DNA from: Pseudofrankia saprophytica
GTDB lineage: Bacteria > Actinomycetota > Actinomycetes > Frankiales > Frankiaceae
Assembly (NCBI RefSeq): GCF_000235425.2
Contig: NZ_KI912267.1
Location: forward strand, 107,456 to 171,455
DNA length: 64,000 nt
Direction of reading: 5' to 3'
A model generated the notes under the pieces. That model was not told the DNA's origin. It made no database searches and saw nothing but the letters and a program-made list of their open reading frames with translations. Below are positions 49,177 through 58,524 of the stretch, in pieces; position 1 is the stretch's first letter, and every line of letters starts with the position of its first letter. A program made the position numbers and the translations under genes.

Positions 49177-50106
49177 TCAGCCCGGCTCCGCCGCGGACGC
49201 GGGCGCCGCGGCCTCGGCCGAGGCTCCGGCCGGCGTGAGCCCGTCCAGGCCCGTTGCCCCGTCGCCCTCGACGCCGGCCGCTCGCGACGGCGGGTCCACG
49301 ACACCGGCCACCGGTACGGCCGGGGAAGGGTCTACCGGGGACGGGTCCGCCGGGGCGCCTCCGGCCGGGGTGCCCGAGGCCGCGGCGGCGGCCGAGGTGA
49401 GGCCCTGAAGGGCGACGAACGCGTGCTCGGCCGCTCGCTGCTCGGCCTCCTTCTTGCTGCCGCCCTCGCCCTCGCCGTAGATCCGGTCGGAGATGCGGGC
49501 CCGCGCCCGGAACCGCTTGGCGTGGTCCGGGCCGGAGTCGGTGACCACGTAGTCGGGCGGGCCCATCCCCAGCTCCGCGGTGCGCTCCTGCAACGAGGTC
49601 TTCCAGTCGAGGCCCGCCCCGCGGCCGGCCGCCTCGTCGAGCAGCGGGTCGAAGTAGCGGTGCACGAAGGCGGAGGCGATCTCGAGCCCGAGCTCCTCGT
49701 AGACCGCGCCGATGAGCGCCTCGAGCGTGTCGGCGAGGATGCTCGGCTTGTCCCGGCCGCCCGTGGTCTCCTCGCCCTTGCCGAGCAGCAGGTAGGGACC
49801 GATCCCCACGGATCCGATGTCGCGGGCCACGGCCGCGAGTGCCCGCATGTTCACCACCGAGGCGCGTTGCTTGGCGAGCGCGCCCTCGGCGAGGTCTGGA
49901 TGGCGCCGGTACAGCGCGTCGGTGACGACCAGCTGGAGCACGGCGTCACCGAGGAACTCCAGCCGCTCGTTGGTCGGCAGGTTGCCGTTCTCGTAGGCGT
50001 ACGACCGATGGGTGAGCGCCCTGTCGAGCAGATCGGGGTCGATGCGCAGGCCAAGCGCGGCAAGCAGATCCTCGCGGGCCTGAGGGACCGACGCGCCCCG
50101 GCTCAC
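49177..50106 (-). CDS. rnc: Ribonuclease III
   Basis: Double-stranded RNA endonuclease for rRNA processing. 309 residues. Catalytic signature [20 protein letters not shown] with the acidic residues, later [15 protein letters not shown]; double-stranded RNA-binding domain about residues 165-235 ([35 protein letters not shown] in part). About 70 Pro/Ala-rich residues follow, an unusual tail. GTG 50106 overlaps the plsX stop by 4 nt. Confidence 0.97.
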   Translation of the reverse strand: MSRGASVPQAREDLLAALGLRIDPDLLDRALTHRSYAYENGNLPTNERLEFLGDAVLQLVVTDALYRRHPDLAEGALAKQRASVVNMRALAAVARDIGSVGIGPYLLLGKGEETTGGRDKPSILADTLEALIGAVYEELGLEIASAFVHRYFDPLLDEAAGRGAGLDWKTSLQERTAELGMGPPDYVVTDSGPDHAKRFRARARISDRIYGEGEGGSKKEAEQRAAEHAFVALQGLTSAAAAASGTPAGGAPADPSPVDPSPAVPVAGVVDPPSRAAGVEGDGATGLDGLTPAGASAEAAAPASAAEPG

Positions 50107-51128
50107 AGGGACAGCCCCGCGATCGCTCTGCGCCGGGCGATCAGCCGGACGAGCTCGGCGCGGATCTGGGCGACGAGCCCCCCGCGCCACACCGTCGCCG
50201 CCGTCGCGAGCGCGGCCGGGATGCCGGTGGAGAGGTCGTCGGGACCGCCGACGGGATCGCCCGCCCGCACCGCGACGCCGTCCACTCCCAGCACGATCGT
50301 TCCCCCTTGCAGATCCGGGCCGGCCGGGCTGCGCCAGGCTGGGTCGAGACTCGCCTGCGCGTCCGGAACGGTCGTCGGCACCGCCGCCCTGACCGCCCGC
50401 AGGCAGGCCAGCACGACGTCACCGGTGAACCCGTCCGTCACGACGACGTCGGGGCCTTTGCCGGCGGACCGGCCCGCATGGACCAGCGCACCGGCGTCCA
50501 CCTGGCCGACGTAGTCGACGCCGAGCGTGCCGAGCAGCTCGTGTGCCGCCCGGCGCATCGTGTCCGGCAGCGCGGGGCGGGCGGTGAGCAGGCCGACCCC
50601 CGGCTCACCGGAACCGGCGCGGACCCGGGCGTACGCCGCACCGGCGAGCGCGAACTGGGCAAGGTCGTCCGCGGCGACGTCGACCGAGGCGCCGGCGTCA
50701 CACAGCACGACGCCGGGCGCGCGGCCGACGTCCACGACGGCCGCCAGCGACGCCCTGGTGGCGCCGGGCAGCAGACCGAACGTGAACAGCGCCGCCGCCG
50801 CGACCGCCTCGGGCGGCGCGACGGAGACCATCGCGTCGGCACGGCCGTCACGGACGAGCCGGGCGGCCACCCGTACGCCGCTGTCCCGCCGGGCCCGCAC
50901 GTCGCGAACGGCGTCGGCGCCGGCCGGGATGCCGCGCGCGGCGGTCACCAGGTGGACGCGTTCCCCGGTCACGATGCCGCGGCCGGCGAGATCTTCCGCC
51001 GTCCGGCCTGGTGGGACGACGAGCGTGACCACCAGCTCCGGATCGGCGTCCAGCGCGGCAGGCAGGGCGTCCAGCACCGACTCAGGCGGGACGCCCTCTC
51101 CGAGGAGGTCTACGGCGACGCGGGTCAC
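50103..51128 (-). CDS. plsX: PlsX-like phosphate acyltransferase (divergent)
   Basis: Would convert acyl-ACP to acyl phosphate for phospholipid synthesis. 341 residues. Identification rests on position (rpmF-plsX-rnc) and later motifs: [34 protein letters not shown] (for the usual D-x-GAN) and [19 protein letters not shown]. The N-terminal family motif DAMGGDxxP is replaced by DLLGEGVPP, so the active-site Gly-Gly-Asp is altered. Either a strongly diverged enzyme or one of changed activity. GTG start at 51128, 7 nt after rpmF. Confidence 0.82.
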   Translation of the reverse strand: MTRVAVDLLGEGVPPESVLDALPAALDADPELVVTLVVPPGRTAEDLAGRGIVTGERVHLVTAARGIPAGADAVRDVRARRDSGVRVAARLVRDGRADAMVSVAPPEAVAAAALFTFGLLPGATRASLAAVVDVGRAPGVVLCDAGASVDVAADDLAQFALAGAAYARVRAGSGEPGVGLLTARPALPDTMRRAAHELLGTLGVDYVGQVDAGALVHAGRSAGKGPDVVVTDGFTGDVVLACLRAVRAAVPTTVPDAQASLDPAWRSPAGPDLQGGTIVLGVDGVAVRAGDPVGGPDDLSTGIPAALATAATVWRGGLVAQIRAELVRLIARRRAIAGLSL

Positions 51129-51135
51129 GTCGAGA

Positions 51136-51306
51136 TCAGACGTCGAGCACCTGTCGGTCGTTGTACCGGCCGCAGGTCGGGCAGGCGTTGTGCTGCCGGA
51201 CCACGTGCCCGCGCGGGCAGCGGGACAACGCCGGAAGCGTCGCCTTCCACTGCGACCGCCGAGACCGGGTGTTGCTGCGCGACATCCGCCGCTTGGGGAC
51301 GGCCAC
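51136..51306 (-). CDS. rpmF: 50S ribosomal protein L32
   Basis: 56 residues. [20 protein letters not shown] is the L32 start, followed by a zinc-ribbon-like [20 protein letters not shown]: one Cys plus His in the first half and C-x2-C in the second, rather than two C-x2-C pairs. GTG 51306 with AAGGAG upstream; the first base is shared with the DUF177 stop. In the conserved coaD-DUF177-rpmF-plsX-rnc-mutM order. Confidence 0.97.
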   Translation of the reverse strand: MAVPKRRMSRSNTRSRRSQWKATLPALSRCPRGHVVRQHNACPTCGRYNDRQVLDV

Positions 51307-51926
51307 TAGTCCTTCTCCTTCGTTTCCCGCCCGGCGACATCGCCGGCGGATCCAGCTTCGGTCAAGGCCGACAGCGCGGCCCACCGGGGGTCGGCACCGT
51401 CGTGGGAGTGGTCCGGGTCGACGTCGTCCAGCCGCACGCCGCAGTCGACGCACAGACCGGAGCAGTCGGGATCGCACAACGGCGAGAGCGGCAGGTCGAG
51501 GACCAGGGCGTCCCGCACGACCGGCGCGAGGTCGACGTGGTCGTCCACGACCGCGAGCACGTCCTCGTCCTCCTCGTCGATCTCGGTGGCCCGGTCGGGG
51601 TAGTAGAACAGCTCGCGCAGCTCGACGGAGACGTGGTCGTGCACCTCGTCGAGGCAACGGGAGCACTCACCGACAAGGTCGGCCGAGGCCGTCCCGCTGA
51701 CCAGCACGCCCTCGTGGACCGACTCGAGCCGGAGGTCCAGCTCGACCGGCCCGCCCGTCGGCACCCGCAGCATCGGGGTGCCCAGTCCGTCCGGCGCCAG
51801 CACCGTCCTGACGACAGGCTTCATCGTCCCCGGCCGACGGCCCAGCTCGCGGGTGTCGAGCACGAAGGGACCGCGCGGGGTCTGGCGGCGGGGACGGTGA
51901 TGTCCGGTCATAGCTTGTCCGGTCAT
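51306..51926 (-). CDS. DUF177 (YceD) family protein
   Basis: About 206 residues from ATG 51926 (a later ATG at 51911 is possible). YceD/DUF177 is linked to 23S rRNA or ribosome assembly and is encoded just before rpmF in most bacteria. Visible: [40 protein letters not shown] with a C-x2-C, an acidic [15 protein letters not shown] stretch and [20 protein letters not shown], a cysteine cluster typical of the family. Coupled to rpmF. Confidence 0.93.
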   Translation of the reverse strand: MTGQAMTGHHRPRRQTPRGPFVLDTRELGRRPGTMKPVVRTVLAPDGLGTPMLRVPTGGPVELDLRLESVHEGVLVSGTASADLVGECSRCLDEVHDHVSVELRELFYYPDRATEIDEEDEDVLAVVDDHVDLAPVVRDALVLDLPLSPLCDPDCSGLCVDCGVRLDDVDPDHSHDGADPRWAALSALTEAGSAGDVAGRETKEKD

Positions 51927-52124
51927 GGCTGCGGGGGTCACGGAATCTCGTCGAGGTGATCTTGATAGGACATGGCTCGGCGGCCCGGGCCGTCGTGTCC
52001 AGTGGTGCTCTCGCGGCACGGGCGCGCGACACGCGCACGCGGTAGGCCGAAGGGCACCCGGACGCCGTCGGCTCCAGGCACAGACGACCAGCCTATCCGA
52101 TCCCCGCGACCAACCCCTCGCCCC

Positions 52125-52164
52125 AGCCTGATCAGGGTTGGCACAGCCTGATCAGGGTTGGCAC
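52125..52164. repeat. 20-nt tandem duplication carrying palindromes
   Basis: AGCCTGATCAGGGTTGGCAC occurs twice in a row, exactly. Each unit holds the palindrome CCTGATCAGG (52127-52136 and 52147-52156), one per two helical turns. It lies 11 nt past the coaD stop and upstream of the DUF177 gene, so it could be a termination or protein-binding site. Confidence 0.8.
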
Positions 52165-52175
52165 CCACCCCGCCC

Positions 52176-52658
52176 TCAGAGCCGCTCGCGCAGGTGCTTG
52201 AGGACGACGTCGGGGACCAGGCCAGTGACGTCACCGCCGTAGCGCGCGACCTCCTTGACGAGGCTGGAGGACAGGAACGCGTACTGCGGATTGGTACTCA
52301 TGAAGAGCGTCTCGACGCCGGCCAGCCGGTTGTTCATCTGCGCCATCTGCAACTCGTAGTCGAAGTCGCTCACCGCACGAAGGCCCTTGACGATCGACGA
52401 GATACCGCGAGCTCGACAGAAGTCGACCAACAGCCCGTGCGACGCCTCGACAACGACGTTGGAGACCCCCTGCGGATGCTCCCGGGCCGCCTCGCGGATG
52501 AGTTCCATCCGCTCCTCCACCGTGAACAGGGTGGATTTCGTCTTGTTGATCAGAACTGCGACGACGACCTCGTCAAAGAGCTTGCTCGCCCGCATGACGA
52601 TGTCGAGATGGCCGTTCGTGATCGGGTCGAATGAACCAGGACAGACAGCCCTCCTCAT
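52176..52658 (-). CDS. coaD: Phosphopantetheine adenylyltransferase
   Basis: Penultimate step of coenzyme A synthesis. 160 residues, the normal size. Nucleotidyltransferase signature [19 protein letters not shown] (T-x-G-H), then [30 protein letters not shown] (in part) and the C-terminal ISSS-like [20 protein letters not shown] 52658 overlaps the rsmD stop by 4 nt; the rsmD-coaD pair is standard. Confidence 0.98.
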   Translation of the reverse strand: MRRAVCPGSFDPITNGHLDIVMRASKLFDEVVVAVLINKTKSTLFTVEERMELIREAAREHPQGVSNVVVEASHGLLVDFCRARGISSIVKGLRAVSDFDYELQMAQMNNRLAGVETLFMSTNPQYAFLSSSLVKEVARYGGDVTGLVPDVVLKHLRERL

Positions 52659-53212
52659 GATCGACAACCGTACCAGAGGACCGCCTCTCCGTACCCCCTC
52701 GAACGGACCTCGACCAGCCCGTCCGGCCACGCCGGCGGCGGCGAGCGGCGGGCCCGTTCGACCACACAGACACCGTCCTTATCCAGCCAGCGCTGATCAA
52801 CGAGCCGATGAAGCACATCGGCCAGCCGAACGTCAGCGAGTGCATACGGAGGGTCTAGAAAAACCACGTCGTAGGGCTGCCCGACAGTGGTGTCCACCAC
52901 ACGTTCGACGGCACCCACGACGACTTCGGCGCCGGTGAGGCCCAGCTCGGCGGCGTTGCGCCGCGCGACCCGTGCCGCGGCCGGGTCACGCTCGACGAGC
53001 AGGGCGTGCGCGGCGCCCCGCGACAACGCCTCCAGGCCGACCGCCCCGCTGCCCGCGTACAGGTCGGCGACCCGGGCACCCGACAGGTCGACGAGGGTCG
53101 TCAGCGAGTTGAAGAGCCCCTCCCGCGCCCGGTCCGAGGTGGGTCTGGTTCCCGTTCCCGGCGGCACGGCGAGCCGGCGCCCACCCGCGACCCCGCCCAC
53201 GATCCGCGTCAT
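52655..53212 (-). CDS. rsmD: 16S rRNA (guanine966-N2)-methyltransferase RsmD
   Basis: SAM-dependent methyltransferase for G966 of 16S rRNA. 185 residues. Signatures: [35 protein letters not shown] motif [20 protein letters not shown] and motif IV DPPY in [14 protein letters not shown]. Start ATG 53212. Coupled to coaD; 130 nt after recG with a hairpin between. Confidence 0.97.
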   Translation of the reverse strand: MTRIVGGVAGGRRLAVPPGTGTRPTSDRAREGLFNSLTTLVDLSGARVADLYAGSGAVGLEALSRGAAHALLVERDPAAARVARRNAAELGLTGAEVVVGAVERVVDTTVGQPYDVVFLDPPYALADVRLADVLHRLVDQRWLDKDGVCVVERARRSPPPAWPDGLVEVRSRGYGEAVLWYGCRS

Positions 53213-53296
53213 TCATCCCCCCGACCGACACTCTGGGTCTAGCGATATCTGAGGGCCTCCGGCCACGCGAGGCTTCGCCATCGTCGCCGCAGGGGT

Positions 53297-53329
53297 CCCC
53301 GAAGGTCGGCGCCAGCCGATCTTCCGGGG
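53297..53329 (-). terminator. Hairpin after recG
   Basis: CCCCGAAGGTCGGC, loop GCCA, GCCGATCTTCCGGGG: 13-14 bp with one bulged G and one wobble, starting 13 nt past the recG stop. Good terminator candidate, without a U tract. Confidence 0.6.
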
Positions 53330-53342
53330 GAGCGACTTTGGT

Positions 53343-55556
53343 CTAGCCCTTCTCGAGGTACTCGACCGGCCGGTCGTCCAGGGCCAGCAGGACGCGGCGG
53401 GCCAGGGCCGGGTGGGAGGACAGGTCCGGGTCGGTGTCGACCACGCGGCCCGCCTCCTCCCTGGCGTCCAGGATCAGCCGCTCGTCCTTGAGCAACTCCA
53501 GCAGGCGCACCGAGCGGCCGCGGCCCGACTGGCTCGCGCCCAGCACGTCGCCCTCACGGCGCTGGCCGAGGTCGAGGCGGGCGAGCTCGGCGCCGTCGGT
53601 GGTCGCCGCGACGTTCGCGAGCCGCTGGGTGGCCGGCGTGTCGCCGCCGACCTCGGTGTGCAGCAGGCAGACGCCGGCGGCCTGCCCACGCCCGACCCGG
53701 CCGCGAAGCTGGTGGAGCTGGGAGACGCCGAACCGGTCGGCGTCCAGGATGGCGATCACCGTCGCGTTGGGGACGTCCACGCCCACCTCGATCACGGTCG
53801 TCGCGACCAGCACGTCGACCTCGCCGGCCGCGAACCTGGTCATCACCGCGTCCTTGGCGTCCGCAGGCAGCCGGCCGTGCAGCGCGGCGACCCGAAGGCC
53901 CGCGAGCGGCCCCTCGGCGAGCCAGGGCAGCAGCTCCTCGACCCCGACGCCGGCGAGCGAGCCGGTTCCGTCGCCGAAGCCGGGTCGCCCGGCCTCCGCC
54001 TCGTCCTCGGGCAGGTCCTCGTCGTCCGCCGAGCCGCCCGCGACGGTGCTGATCCGCGGGCACACGACGTATGCCTGGTGGCCGGCGGCGACCTCGTCCC
54101 GGATACGGCCCCAGATCCGGCCCCGCCAGCTCGGATGCTCGGCCCCGTTCACGACGAACGTGCCGATCGGCGACCGGCCGGCGGGCAGCTCGGTGAGCGT
54201 GGAGACCTCCAGATCGCCGAACACGGTCATCGCGACGGTCCGCGGGATCGGCGTCGCCGTCATCACGAGGACGTGCGGCGGGTCGGTGGCGCGGGCGCGC
54301 AGCGCGTCCCGCTGCTCGACGCCGAACCGGTGCTGCTCGTCCACGACGACCAGCCCCAGATCCCGGAACGCCACCCCCTCGTGCAGCAGGGCGTGCGTGC
54401 CGATGACCAGGCCGGCGCTCCCGTCGGCGGCGGCGGCCAGCGCCTCGCGTTTCGCGCGCGCGCCGAGCGAGCCCGTGACCAGTGCGACCTTGGTCGCCGG
54501 CGAGGTCTCATCCAGCTCGCCCGCTCGCCCGAAGCCGCCCAGCAGGGCGCGGACGCCCCGGTGGTGCTGGACGGCGAGGGTCTCGGTCGGTGCGAGCAGG
54601 GCGGCCTGGCCACCGGCGTCGACGACGGCGAGCATCGCTCTCAGCGCGACCACGGTCTTGCCCGACCCGACCTCGCCCATCAGCAGCCGGTGCATCGGGA
54701 CGGGACGCGCGAGCTCGCCGGCGATGGTCGCTCCGACGCCGCGCTGGCCGTCGGTCAGCGCGAACGGCAGCTGGCCGTCGAACGCCGCGAGGATGCCGTC
54801 GGGACGGCCCCGACGGGCGACTGTCGCCATGGCCGAGATCGCCCGCCGGCGCTGGGCGAGGATCACCTGGAGCGTCAGCGCCTCATCCCACTTCAGCCGC
54901 CGGTGGGCGCGCTCGACGTCGCCCGTCGACTCCGGCTGGTGCACCAGCTCGTAGGCCTTGCGCAGGTCGACCAGGCGGTAGCGAGCCCGCAGGTCGGCCG
55001 GCAGCGGATCGGGCAGCTCGCCCAGGGTGTCGAGCAGGACCCGCACGCAGCGACCGATCGCCGGCGAGTTGACCTGCTCGGTGGCCGGGTAGATCGGCAC
55101 CAGCGCCCTGGCCCACCTGTCCGGGTCGTCGCCCGGGCCGTCGTCGTCCTCCAGCGGGTGCGTCTCCGGGTTGACCATCTGCAGGCGCTGGTTGAACCGG
55201 TCGACCTTGCCGGAGAACACCGCCACCGAGCCGGCCGACAGCCGGCGGGCCGGCGACCTGGCCGGGTTGAAGTAGGTGACGGTCATCTGGGCGGTCCCGT
55301 CGGTCACGGTCAGGACCGCGTAGCGCCGTCCGGTGCGGGCCGTCTTGCTCTCGTTCCTCACGACGCGCGCGTGCACGGTGGAGACCTCGCCCTCGACGAG
55401 GTCGGCGAGGTTGGTCAGCTCCCCACGCCGGTGGTAGCGCCGCGGCAGGTGCTCGAGCAGGTCGGCGACGGTGACCAGCTCGAGCGGGCGCTCGCCCAGC
55501 CGCTTCGCGTCCTTCGCCGGCAGCAGGTGCCGCAGCGGGGTGTCCAGCTCGATCAC
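53343..55556 (-). CDS. recG: ATP-dependent DNA helicase RecG
   Basis: Branch-migration helicase for stalled forks. 737 residues from GTG 55556. N-terminal wedge/OB domain (VSTVHARVVRNESKTARTGR; AVFSGKVDRFNQRLQMVNPE), then Walker A GEVGSGKTVVALRAM, DEQHRFGVEQRDALRARA (DEQH box, in RecG), TATPIPRTVAMTVFG and the late TRG-type motif QLHQLRGRVGRG. A loop of Asp/Glu/Gly (SADDEDLPEDEAEAG) is inserted in helicase domain 2. The frame is open upstream but the residues there are not family-like. Divergent from rpmB. Confidence 0.96.
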   Translation of the reverse strand: MIELDTPLRHLLPAKDAKRLGERPLELVTVADLLEHLPRRYHRRGELTNLADLVEGEVSTVHARVVRNESKTARTGRRYAVLTVTDGTAQMTVTYFNPARSPARRLSAGSVAVFSGKVDRFNQRLQMVNPETHPLEDDDGPGDDPDRWARALVPIYPATEQVNSPAIGRCVRVLLDTLGELPDPLPADLRARYRLVDLRKAYELVHQPESTGDVERAHRRLKWDEALTLQVILAQRRRAISAMATVARRGRPDGILAAFDGQLPFALTDGQRGVGATIAGELARPVPMHRLLMGEVGSGKTVVALRAMLAVVDAGGQAALLAPTETLAVQHHRGVRALLGGFGRAGELDETSPATKVALVTGSLGARAKREALAAAADGSAGLVIGTHALLHEGVAFRDLGLVVVDEQHRFGVEQRDALRARATDPPHVLVMTATPIPRTVAMTVFGDLEVSTLTELPAGRSPIGTFVVNGAEHPSWRGRIWGRIRDEVAAGHQAYVVCPRISTVAGGSADDEDLPEDEAEAGRPGFGDGTGSLAGVGVEELLPWLAEGPLAGLRVAALHGRLPADAKDAVMTRFAAGEVDVLVATTVIEVGVDVPNATVIAILDADRFGVSQLHQLRGRVGRGQAAGVCLLHTEVGGDTPATQRLANVAATTDGAELARLDLGQRREGDVLGASQSGRGRSVRLLELLKDERLILDAREEAGRVVDTDPDLSSHPALARRVLLALDDRPVEYLEKG

Positions 55557-55819
55557 ATTCCCGATACTGCACCCGGACAGCGACAGTCCGGCGTCGCGTG
55601 CCACCCGGCCGCGCCGCGCGCGGACCGCGGCGCCCCGAGCCCCGGTCGCGCTGTCTCTGCGGTAGCCTTCAGTGAGCACCGCCGTGTCCGGGTTGTTTCG
55701 ACGCCCGTCCGGCGCCATTCGTCCAGCGGCTCTGCCCGCGGTCAGGCGCCAACGGCGGGCCAGCGCGGCCGGAACCCCGGTCACGGCTTCAGCGACAACC
55801 TCTCGGCGGAGTGTTTCTC

Positions 55820-56008
55820 GTGTCTTCGGTGTGCGACGTCTGCGGCAAGGGACCGGGCTTCGGCATGTCGGTCTCCCACTCCCACCGGCGCACCCGGCGG
55901 CGCTGGAACCCCAACATCCAGACGGTGCACGCCCTCGTCGGGCGCACCCCCAAGCGTCTGAACGTGTGCACCTCGTGCATCAAGGCGGGCAAGGTGACCC
56001 GCGCGTAG
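55820..56008 (+). CDS. rpmB: 50S ribosomal protein L28, zinc-binding form
   Basis: 62 residues from GTG 55820 behind GGCGGAG. L28 pattern: [50 protein letters not shown]. The two C-x2-C pairs mean the zinc-dependent (C+) paralogue; many actinobacteria have a second, zinc-free L28 under Zur control. No Zur-type site was seen here. The stop codon is immediately followed by the long structured repeat (copy B) and then a strong terminator. Confidence 0.97.
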   Translation: MSSVCDVCGKGPGFGMSVSHSHRRTRRRWNPNIQTVHALVGRTPKRLNVCTSCIKAGKVTRA

Positions 56009-56190
56009 GGCGCTCCCGTTGCCGGACGCTTCGCGCCCGCAACCGGGCGGCGCCTGTCGGGCGCTGAGCGCCCTCCCCACGTGGTTCCGGGCACTGGCAT
56101 ATACCGGTGGTAAGGCCTGGTTTCGGGCAGGCGAGGTGGCTGGCTTGACGCAGCGCTGAGGCGCTGTCACCTTTTGTGGCCGGGTTTGCG
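56009..56190 (+). repeat. Long structured intergenic repeat, copy B (3' of rpmB)
   Basis: Begins with the base after the rpmB stop: GGCGCTCCCGTTGCCGGACG and onward. Aligns end to end with the minus-strand copy at 39501-39683. It lies inside the rpmB transcript, before the terminator at 56204, so it would form a roughly 180-nt structured 3' untranslated region. Confidence 0.75.
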
Positions 56191-56203
56191 TATATAGCTC
56201 GTC

Positions 56204-56231
56204 AAGAGGCGCCGCGCAGGTGGCGCCTCTT
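56204..56231 (+). terminator. Rho-independent-type terminator of rpmB
   Basis: AAGAGGCGCC, 8-nt loop, GGCGCCTCTT, followed by TT: a perfect 10-bp stem with a short T run, the most canonical terminator in the window. It ends the rpmB plus repeat transcript. Confidence 0.8.
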
Positions 56232-56233
56232 TT

Positions 56234-56443
56234 CGCGCGCCGGGCGCCGGGCGTCCCGCCAGATCTCCTGATCGCCGGTTTCCCGGATCGCCGGCCCCAC
56301 CGATCGCCGGACCGTGATCCGGGATGGCGACAACGGCTCACCACCGACCGGCGAGCGGGCGGTGCCCCTCGCGATCCGCCGGCCCGGTCGTGTTGATATG
56401 AGAGGGATCGTTTCTCGGACCCTCTTGTACCGGAGCCGCCGAC
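56234..56443. other. Region upstream of the SCP2 gene
   Basis: About 210 nt after the rpmB terminator (435 nt between the two genes in all). It contains three GATCGCCGG direct repeats (56270-56310), part of the repeat shared with xerC, enclosed by a TCCCGGATC / GATCCGGGA dyad (56281-56289 and 56316-56324). A promoter for SCP2 is expected but not recognised. Confidence 0.45.
56261..56302. repeat. Short GC-rich repeat matching an insert in xerC
   Basis: AGATCTCCTGATCGCCGG and the following 24 nt match 26845-26887 inside the xerC coding region at about 85% by eye. The intergenic copy is probably the original type of location. Confidence 0.6.
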
Positions 56444-56893
56444 ATGCCCCAGACCTTGCCGGACCTGAACGCGCTCAGCCTCGAGCAACTGGTCTCCTAC
56501 ACCGCCGGGCTCTCCGACGCGGCACTCGAGGAGCTGATGAGCGGGCCGGAACGCTCCGCCCTCCTCGACGAGTACTTCGACCGGATGGCGAAGCAGGCCG
56601 ACCCGAACAAGATCAAAGACCAGAACGCGGTGGTGCACTTCCACATCACCGATCGGCCGGGCGGCGGCTCGGACAACTACGAGATGGTCATCCGGGACGG
56701 CGCCTGCGTCATCAACCGCCAGCCCGTGGAGAACGCGAAGGTGACCGTCACCCTCGACGGCGTCCGCTTCATCAAGCTGATCAGCGGCACGGCCGACCCG
56801 ACCAAGATGTTCCTGACCCGCAAGCTGAAGATCAGCGGCGACATGATCTTCGGTGGCAAGGTGCTCGGCTGGTTCGACATCCCCACCCCCTGA
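56444..56893 (+). CDS. SCP2 sterol-binding-domain protein
   Basis: 149-residue cytoplasmic protein with an SCP2-like fold. N-terminal helical part (LSLEQLVSYTAGLSDAALEE) and FDRMAKQADPNKIKDQNAVV; then the SCP2 core VVHFHITDRPGG, YEMVIRDGACVINRQPVENA, VTVTLDGVRFIKLISGTAD and KISGDMIFGGKVLGWFDIP. Such proteins bind lipids or hydrophobic ligands; the ligand here is unknown. ATG 56444. Convergent with thiD across a strong shared hairpin. Confidence 0.9.
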   Translation: MPQTLPDLNALSLEQLVSYTAGLSDAALEELMSGPERSALLDEYFDRMAKQADPNKIKDQNAVVHFHITDRPGGGSDNYEMVIRDGACVINRQPVENAKVTVTLDGVRFIKLISGTADPTKMFLTRKLKISGDMIFGGKVLGWFDIPTP

Positions 56894-56906
56894 TCCCGAG
56901 GCGTCC

Positions 56907-56939
56907 GGGCGCGCGAGGCTTCGGTACCGTCGCGCGCCC
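56907..56939. terminator. Bidirectional terminator SCP2 / thiD
   Basis: GGGCGCGCGA, 13-nt loop, TCGCGCGCCC: a perfect 10-bp stem 14 nt past the SCP2 stop and 18 nt past the thiD stop, which face each other. Confidence 0.65.
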
Positions 56940-56957
56940 TCCGGCCCGAGCGGACTC

Positions 56958-57878
56958 CTACCTGGCCAGCCGGCGGGAAGGAGCGGCCGGGGGTGACGGC
57001 GGAACGGTCGGGGGCGACGGCGCCTCCCCCGTCGCGGGGGCGTCCGCCGTGGCGCGCCACCGCCAGCCGTGGTCGACCGGCCCGATCCCGGCCCCCAGAG
57101 CGAACCCGGTGCGCAACGCGCCGGTGACGTAGTCCTTGGCGGCCCGCGCCGCCGCCGGGACGTCGAGACCCATCGCGAGCCCGGCGGCGATCGCCGAGGC
57201 GAGCGTGCAGCCCGTCCCGTGGGTGTGCCGGTTGTCGGCGCGGTCGGCCCGAAGGACGATCTCGGTCGTCCCGTCGGTGAGCAGGTCGACGGCCTCGCCG
57301 GGGAGGTGCCCACCCTTCACGAGCACCCAGCGAGACCCGAGGCCCAGCATCGCCTCGGCGGCCCGCCACAGCCCGGCCTCGTCGCGCACCTGGACGCCGG
57401 TCAGCAGGGCCACCTCGTCCAGGTTCGGCGTCGTCACCGTGGCCAGTGGCAGGAGCAGGTCACGCAGCACCGACACGGCCGCAGGCTCCAGCAGCCGGTG
57501 GCCGTGCTTGGACACCCCGACCGGGTCGACGACGAGCGGCGCCGAAATCCCCCGCAGCTCCTCGGCGACCACCCGGACCAGCTCGGGTGTGGCCAGCATT
57601 CCGGTCTTGACCGCGTCGACGCCTATGTCGCCGACCACCGAGACGATCTGTGCCCGCACGGCCTCGGCCGGCAGTTCCCAGGCGCCCTGGACGCCGACCG
57701 AGTTCTGCGCGGTCACCGCCGTGACGGCCGTCATCCCGTGCACGCCGAACGCGGCGGCCGTCTTCAGGTCCGCCTGGATCCCGGCGCCGCCGCCGGAGTC
57801 GGAGCCCGCGATCGCGAGCACCCGCGGGGGCGCGGCCCTGGGCCCCTGAACGGCGGTGGCGGCCTCCGACGACCTCAT
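56958..57878 (-). CDS. thiD: Hydroxymethylpyrimidine/phosphomethylpyrimidine kinase
   Basis: Phosphorylates HMP and HMP-P in thiamine synthesis; ribokinase fold. 306 residues from ATG 57878 (an ATG 17 codons earlier is also open). Signatures: [84 protein letters not shown] and the anion-hole [17 protein letters not shown] with catalytic Asp replaced by none visible in that window segment (family pattern HGTGCT kept). A Pro/Ser tail of 35 residues ends it. No other thi genes nearby. Confidence 0.94.
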   Translation of the reverse strand: MRSSEAATAVQGPRAAPPRVLAIAGSDSGGGAGIQADLKTAAAFGVHGMTAVTAVTAQNSVGVQGAWELPAEAVRAQIVSVVGDIGVDAVKTGMLATPELVRVVAEELRGISAPLVVDPVGVSKHGHRLLEPAAVSVLRDLLLPLATVTTPNLDEVALLTGVQVRDEAGLWRAAEAMLGLGSRWVLVKGGHLPGEAVDLLTDGTTEIVLRADRADNRHTHGTGCTLASAIAAGLAMGLDVPAAARAAKDYVTGALRTGFALGAGIGPVDHGWRWRATADAPATGEAPSPPTVPPSPPAAPSRRLAR

Positions 57879-58286
57879 CGCGATGCCCCGGAGGTGACCT
57901 CGCCGGTCACCGGCCATCCGGCTCCGCATGTATCGCTGGTCACATTTCCTCCGTCACCCGGTCACGGCCACGTTGTCATCCTGGCCGCTGGAACCGCGTC
58001 GCGCCGTCGCGCCAACCCGACGGTTCGCCCACATGAACCCACGTATGGCCTTGGCCAGACAAACGAGTGGTGGTATCAATCACAGATCGGGGGTCGTGAT
58101 TGTTCCGCGGTGGTGGTGCCATCGCCCGGACCAAGGCCACTCAAGCCCTCCGGCGTCACGGAGACTCGCGCGTTCACAGCAGTTCCTTCGGCTGGGAGCC
58201 TCTCACGGAGGCCGATTGCCTGTTACCGTCTCTCGGCCCGTACTTCTCTACTCGACGGGCTGTCGACGTCCGACGAGGGAGCGTCT
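57879..58286. other. Divergent region thiD / RAM-domain gene
   Basis: 408 nt, no supported gene. It is AT-richer around 58000-58110 (for example GGTGGTATCAATCACAGATC) and around 58215-58260, where promoters for both genes are expected. No TPP riboswitch-like thi-box was found upstream of thiD. Confidence 0.4.
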
Positions 58287-58520
58287 GTGGTTCACGCGTA
58301 CATCCTTATCCAGACCGAGGTCGGCAAGTCCGCGTCGGTGGCCAAGGAGATCGAACAGATCCCCGGCGTCACGCAGGCGGAGGACGTCACCGGCCCGTAC
58401 GACGTGATCGTGCGCGCGCAGGCGGGCTCGGTCGACGACCTGGGCAAGCTGGTGATGGCCCGGGTCCAGGCCGTCGAAGGAATCACCCGCACGCTGACCT
58501 GCCCGGTCGTGCATTTCTGA
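58287..58520 (+). CDS. Stand-alone RAM (Lrp/AsnC ligand-binding) domain protein
   Basis: 77 residues from GTG 58287 with GAGGGAG upstream. It consists only of the Lrp/AsnC effector-binding domain: VHAYILIQTEVGKSASVAKE, IPGVTQAEDVTGPYDVIVRA, VARVQAVEGITRTLTCPV-like end; no helix-turn-helix. Such small proteins form the beta-barrel dimers of Lrp and may sense amino acids or modulate full Lrp proteins. It is 4 nt upstream of the DUF3515 gene and likely co-transcribed. Confidence 0.93.
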   Translation: MVHAYILIQTEVGKSASVAKEIEQIPGVTQAEDVTGPYDVIVRAQAGSVDDLGKLVMARVQAVEGITRTLTCPVVHF

Positions 58521-58524
58521 CGAG

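Noticed and set aside
55820..56008. Zur-regulated ribosomal protein gene
   Set aside because: The encoded L28 is the zinc-binding form, which is normally the one repressed least by Zur, and no AT-rich Zur box was seen upstream.
57879..58286. TPP riboswitch upstream of thiD
   Set aside because: No CUGAGA or ACCUGA-type thi-box elements found on the minus strand.
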